Origin: an uncultured Acetatifactor sp.
Lineage (GTDB): Bacteria; Bacillota; Clostridia; Lachnospirales; Lachnospiraceae
Assembly: GCA_947631715.1 (NCBI GenBank)
Contig: CANRMK010000118.1
Location: 1-7,385, forward strand
Direction of reading: 5' to 3'
Length of the DNA stretch: 7,385 nt
Shown here piece by piece: positions 6,397 to 7,385 of the stretch. The notes under the pieces were generated by a model that ran no database searches, was not told where the DNA came from, and saw only the letters and a program-made list of their open reading frames with translations. The stretch's first letter is position 1; each line of letters opens with the position of its first letter. A program made the translations under genes and the position numbers.

Positions 6397-6814
6397 AATG
6401 GCATTGTATGGAGAAGAGACAAATGGTGGGGCCGGAAAAAGGGAGCTTGCTAAATTTAAGGAAAAAGTCGTCAACGAATTAAATATTGACCTGCCCCAAG
6501 CGTACATAAAGCTGCTGAAGGTTATTAACGGTTTGGAGTTCAACGGCTTTATTATCTATGGAATTGATGAAGAATTGTTGGAAAAAACACCAAAGCAAAG
6601 CATTAACGGTTTCATTGAGCTTAATAAGACCTGGTATGAAGGTGAGTGGCAGAAACAATATGTCTTTTTGGGCGAAAGCAGTATCAGCTGGTATGTATAT
6701 GACGGTGCTGAGCAAAAGTATTATGAATTAGATAACCCCTCGGGGACAGTCGGTGAAGAATTTCCGAATCTGGAATCTATGGTAGAAAAAGTACTGACCG
6801 ATGCGTTGATGTAA
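6365..6814 (+). CDS. SUKH (SMI1/KNR4) family protein, YrhA-like, probable immunity protein
   Basis: This is a 149-aa protein with the SMI1/KNR4 (SUKH) fold, a superfamily whose bacterial members are mostly immunity proteins that bind and block secreted polymorphic-toxin nucleases and other effectors. The signature is clear: residues 43-61 (LPQAYIKLLKVINGLEFNG) match the family's LP-x-x-Y-x-x-(F/L)L-x-x-x-NG core. FIIYGIDEEL follows at 62-71, then YVFLGESSISWYVYD (99-113) and KYYELDNPSG (118-127), with a closing helix EFPNLESMVEKVL. Reading NGLEFNG plus IIYGI, it is closest to the YrhA subgroup. It starts with GTG. It has no signal peptide, as expected for a cytosolic immunity protein. No cognate toxin gene lies beside it, so it is an orphan within the window, next to an unrecognised small gene and a broken small gene. 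The family call is confident; the immunity role comes from family knowledge, and the toxin partner is unknown. Confidence 0.85.
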   Translation: MRKKLKQVIHEMALYGEETNGGAGKRELAKFKEKVVNELNIDLPQAYIKLLKVINGLEFNGFIIYGIDEELLEKTPKQSINGFIELNKTWYEGEWQKQYVFLGESSISWYVYDGAEQKYYELDNPSGTVGEEFPNLESMVEKVLTDALM

Positions 6815-6862
6815 CCATTGTAAAGGCAGATGGTAGGGAAAAGGTGAAATTTATATTTCTAG

Positions 6863-7123
6863 ATGAGAGAGATGGTAGTGACAGAATATTATAACAAGAT
6901 TTTGCAAGACATAAAAAATACTGATAGCCCAGTAATTAAGGCAATAAGACTATCAGTTCATTTATCAAATATGTTAAAAGAGAACAAAATAAATATTTAT
7001 GAGGCATAATTTCCATATCATTATTATGAGCCGGAAAAAATACTATTAGACAAAAAGAACCTGCAAAATATAAAAAGTGTTAGTAAGAATATTGAAACAT
7101 TATTAATCGAATTAAATACATAA
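6863..7123 (+). pseudogene. small gene interrupted by one in-frame TAA
   Basis: ATG 6863 (or ATG 6872, with a GAGAG stretch before it) opens a frame that reads MVVTEYYNKILQDIKN and continues through a helical segment to YEA. It meets TAA at 7007-7009, then continues without any shift for 37 more codons of similar, protein-like sequence (FPYHYYEPEKILLDKKN and a closing helix ending ETLLIELNT) to TAA 7121-7123. The whole frame would give about 86 residues if the first TAA were a sense codon such as CAA or GAA. Lys/Ile/Asn-rich composition is the same on both sides of the stop. I do not recognise the family. Its place after the SUKH gene suggests a decayed immunity or accessory gene. Alternatively, only the 45-48 aa upstream product is made. 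Confidence 0.5.
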
Positions 7124-7385
7124 ATCAGTTCGTAATTTCGTACAAAATTTTATTAATTTATGATACCCAAAAGGAGACCAAGAGTGAAAAAATAAGGCAG
7201 ATTTTGAGATGTACTTAAATAAGGGATCGTAAAAGCCTCAATTTAAAGCATATTGAAAATTGACGAAGCAGACCACGAATTTTTTTCTTTACAAAGCTTC
7301 TATTTCCCGTTACAATCAACCTATTCTTGAAAAATCAAATCATTCATTTCACGCAATTTCTGCGGCATTTTTCAAGACAAAAATT
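7124..7385. other. AT-rich stretch without an intact gene; vestigial start site
   Basis: No convincing gene is seen. AAGGAG at 7171-7176 stands 7 bases before GTG 7184, but the frame stops at TAA 7193-7195 after two Lys codons. If the run of six A (7187-7192) were one base shorter, the frame would continue for 12 more codons (KADFEMYLNKGS) to a TAA at 7230-7232. This suggests a truncated or frameshifted gene start. The direct repeat TTCGTA-AT-TTCGTA lies near 7128-7141. The last 100 bases carry only short open frames on either strand; a gene running in from outside the window cannot be excluded. Confidence 0.4.

Noticed and set aside
6479..6715. Minus-strand open frame opposite the SUKH gene
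   Set aside because: It is antisense to a confidently assigned SUKH gene.
6844..6894. GTG 6844 mini-ORF of 16 codons before the broken gene
   Set aside because: It is too short and has no conserved feature; chance openness is likely.

Overview
The window looks like chromosomal DNA of a Gram-positive anaerobe, most likely a gut Clostridium-type organism of the Lachnospiraceae. This is inferred from the gene set (GH78 and GH42 glycosidases, a small cupin, TatD), from AGGAG-type ribosome binding sites, and from a moderately GC-rich metabolic part joined to an AT-rich accessory part. No rRNA, tRNA, CRISPR array or intact transposase was seen.

Positions 1-5246 carry five co-directional plus-strand genes: the 3' end of a GH78 alpha-L-rhamnosidase, a 273-aa protein I do not recognise, a TatD-family metal-dependent hydrolase, a 107-aa single-domain cupin resembling KdgF-type cupins, and a complete GH42 beta-galactosidase. 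Gaps between them are 65-130 bp and no convincing rho-independent terminator is visible, so they may be co-transcribed, at least in part. Rhamnosidase, beta-galactosidase and a possible KdgF-like cupin fit the breakdown of rhamnose- and galactose-containing plant material, for example rhamnogalacturonan I with galactan side chains. TatD and the 273-aa protein have no obvious sugar role. No transporter or regulator lies in the window.

Positions 5247-5780 hold no intact gene. On the minus strand there are two stretches that read like protein but carry stops or lack a start; they look like decayed genes of unknown identity, and the first ends at the GH42 stop codon.

From about 5745 onward the DNA becomes AT-rich. 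It carries an unrecognised 155-aa gene, a SUKH (SMI1/KNR4, YrhA-like) gene typical of polymorphic-toxin immunity proteins, a small gene broken by one in-frame TAA, and a ribosome binding site with a start codon that runs into a stop after two codons. This resembles an orphan immunity-gene array in which parts are decaying. No toxin gene is visible, though a short open frame between the two intact genes could be a leftover fragment.
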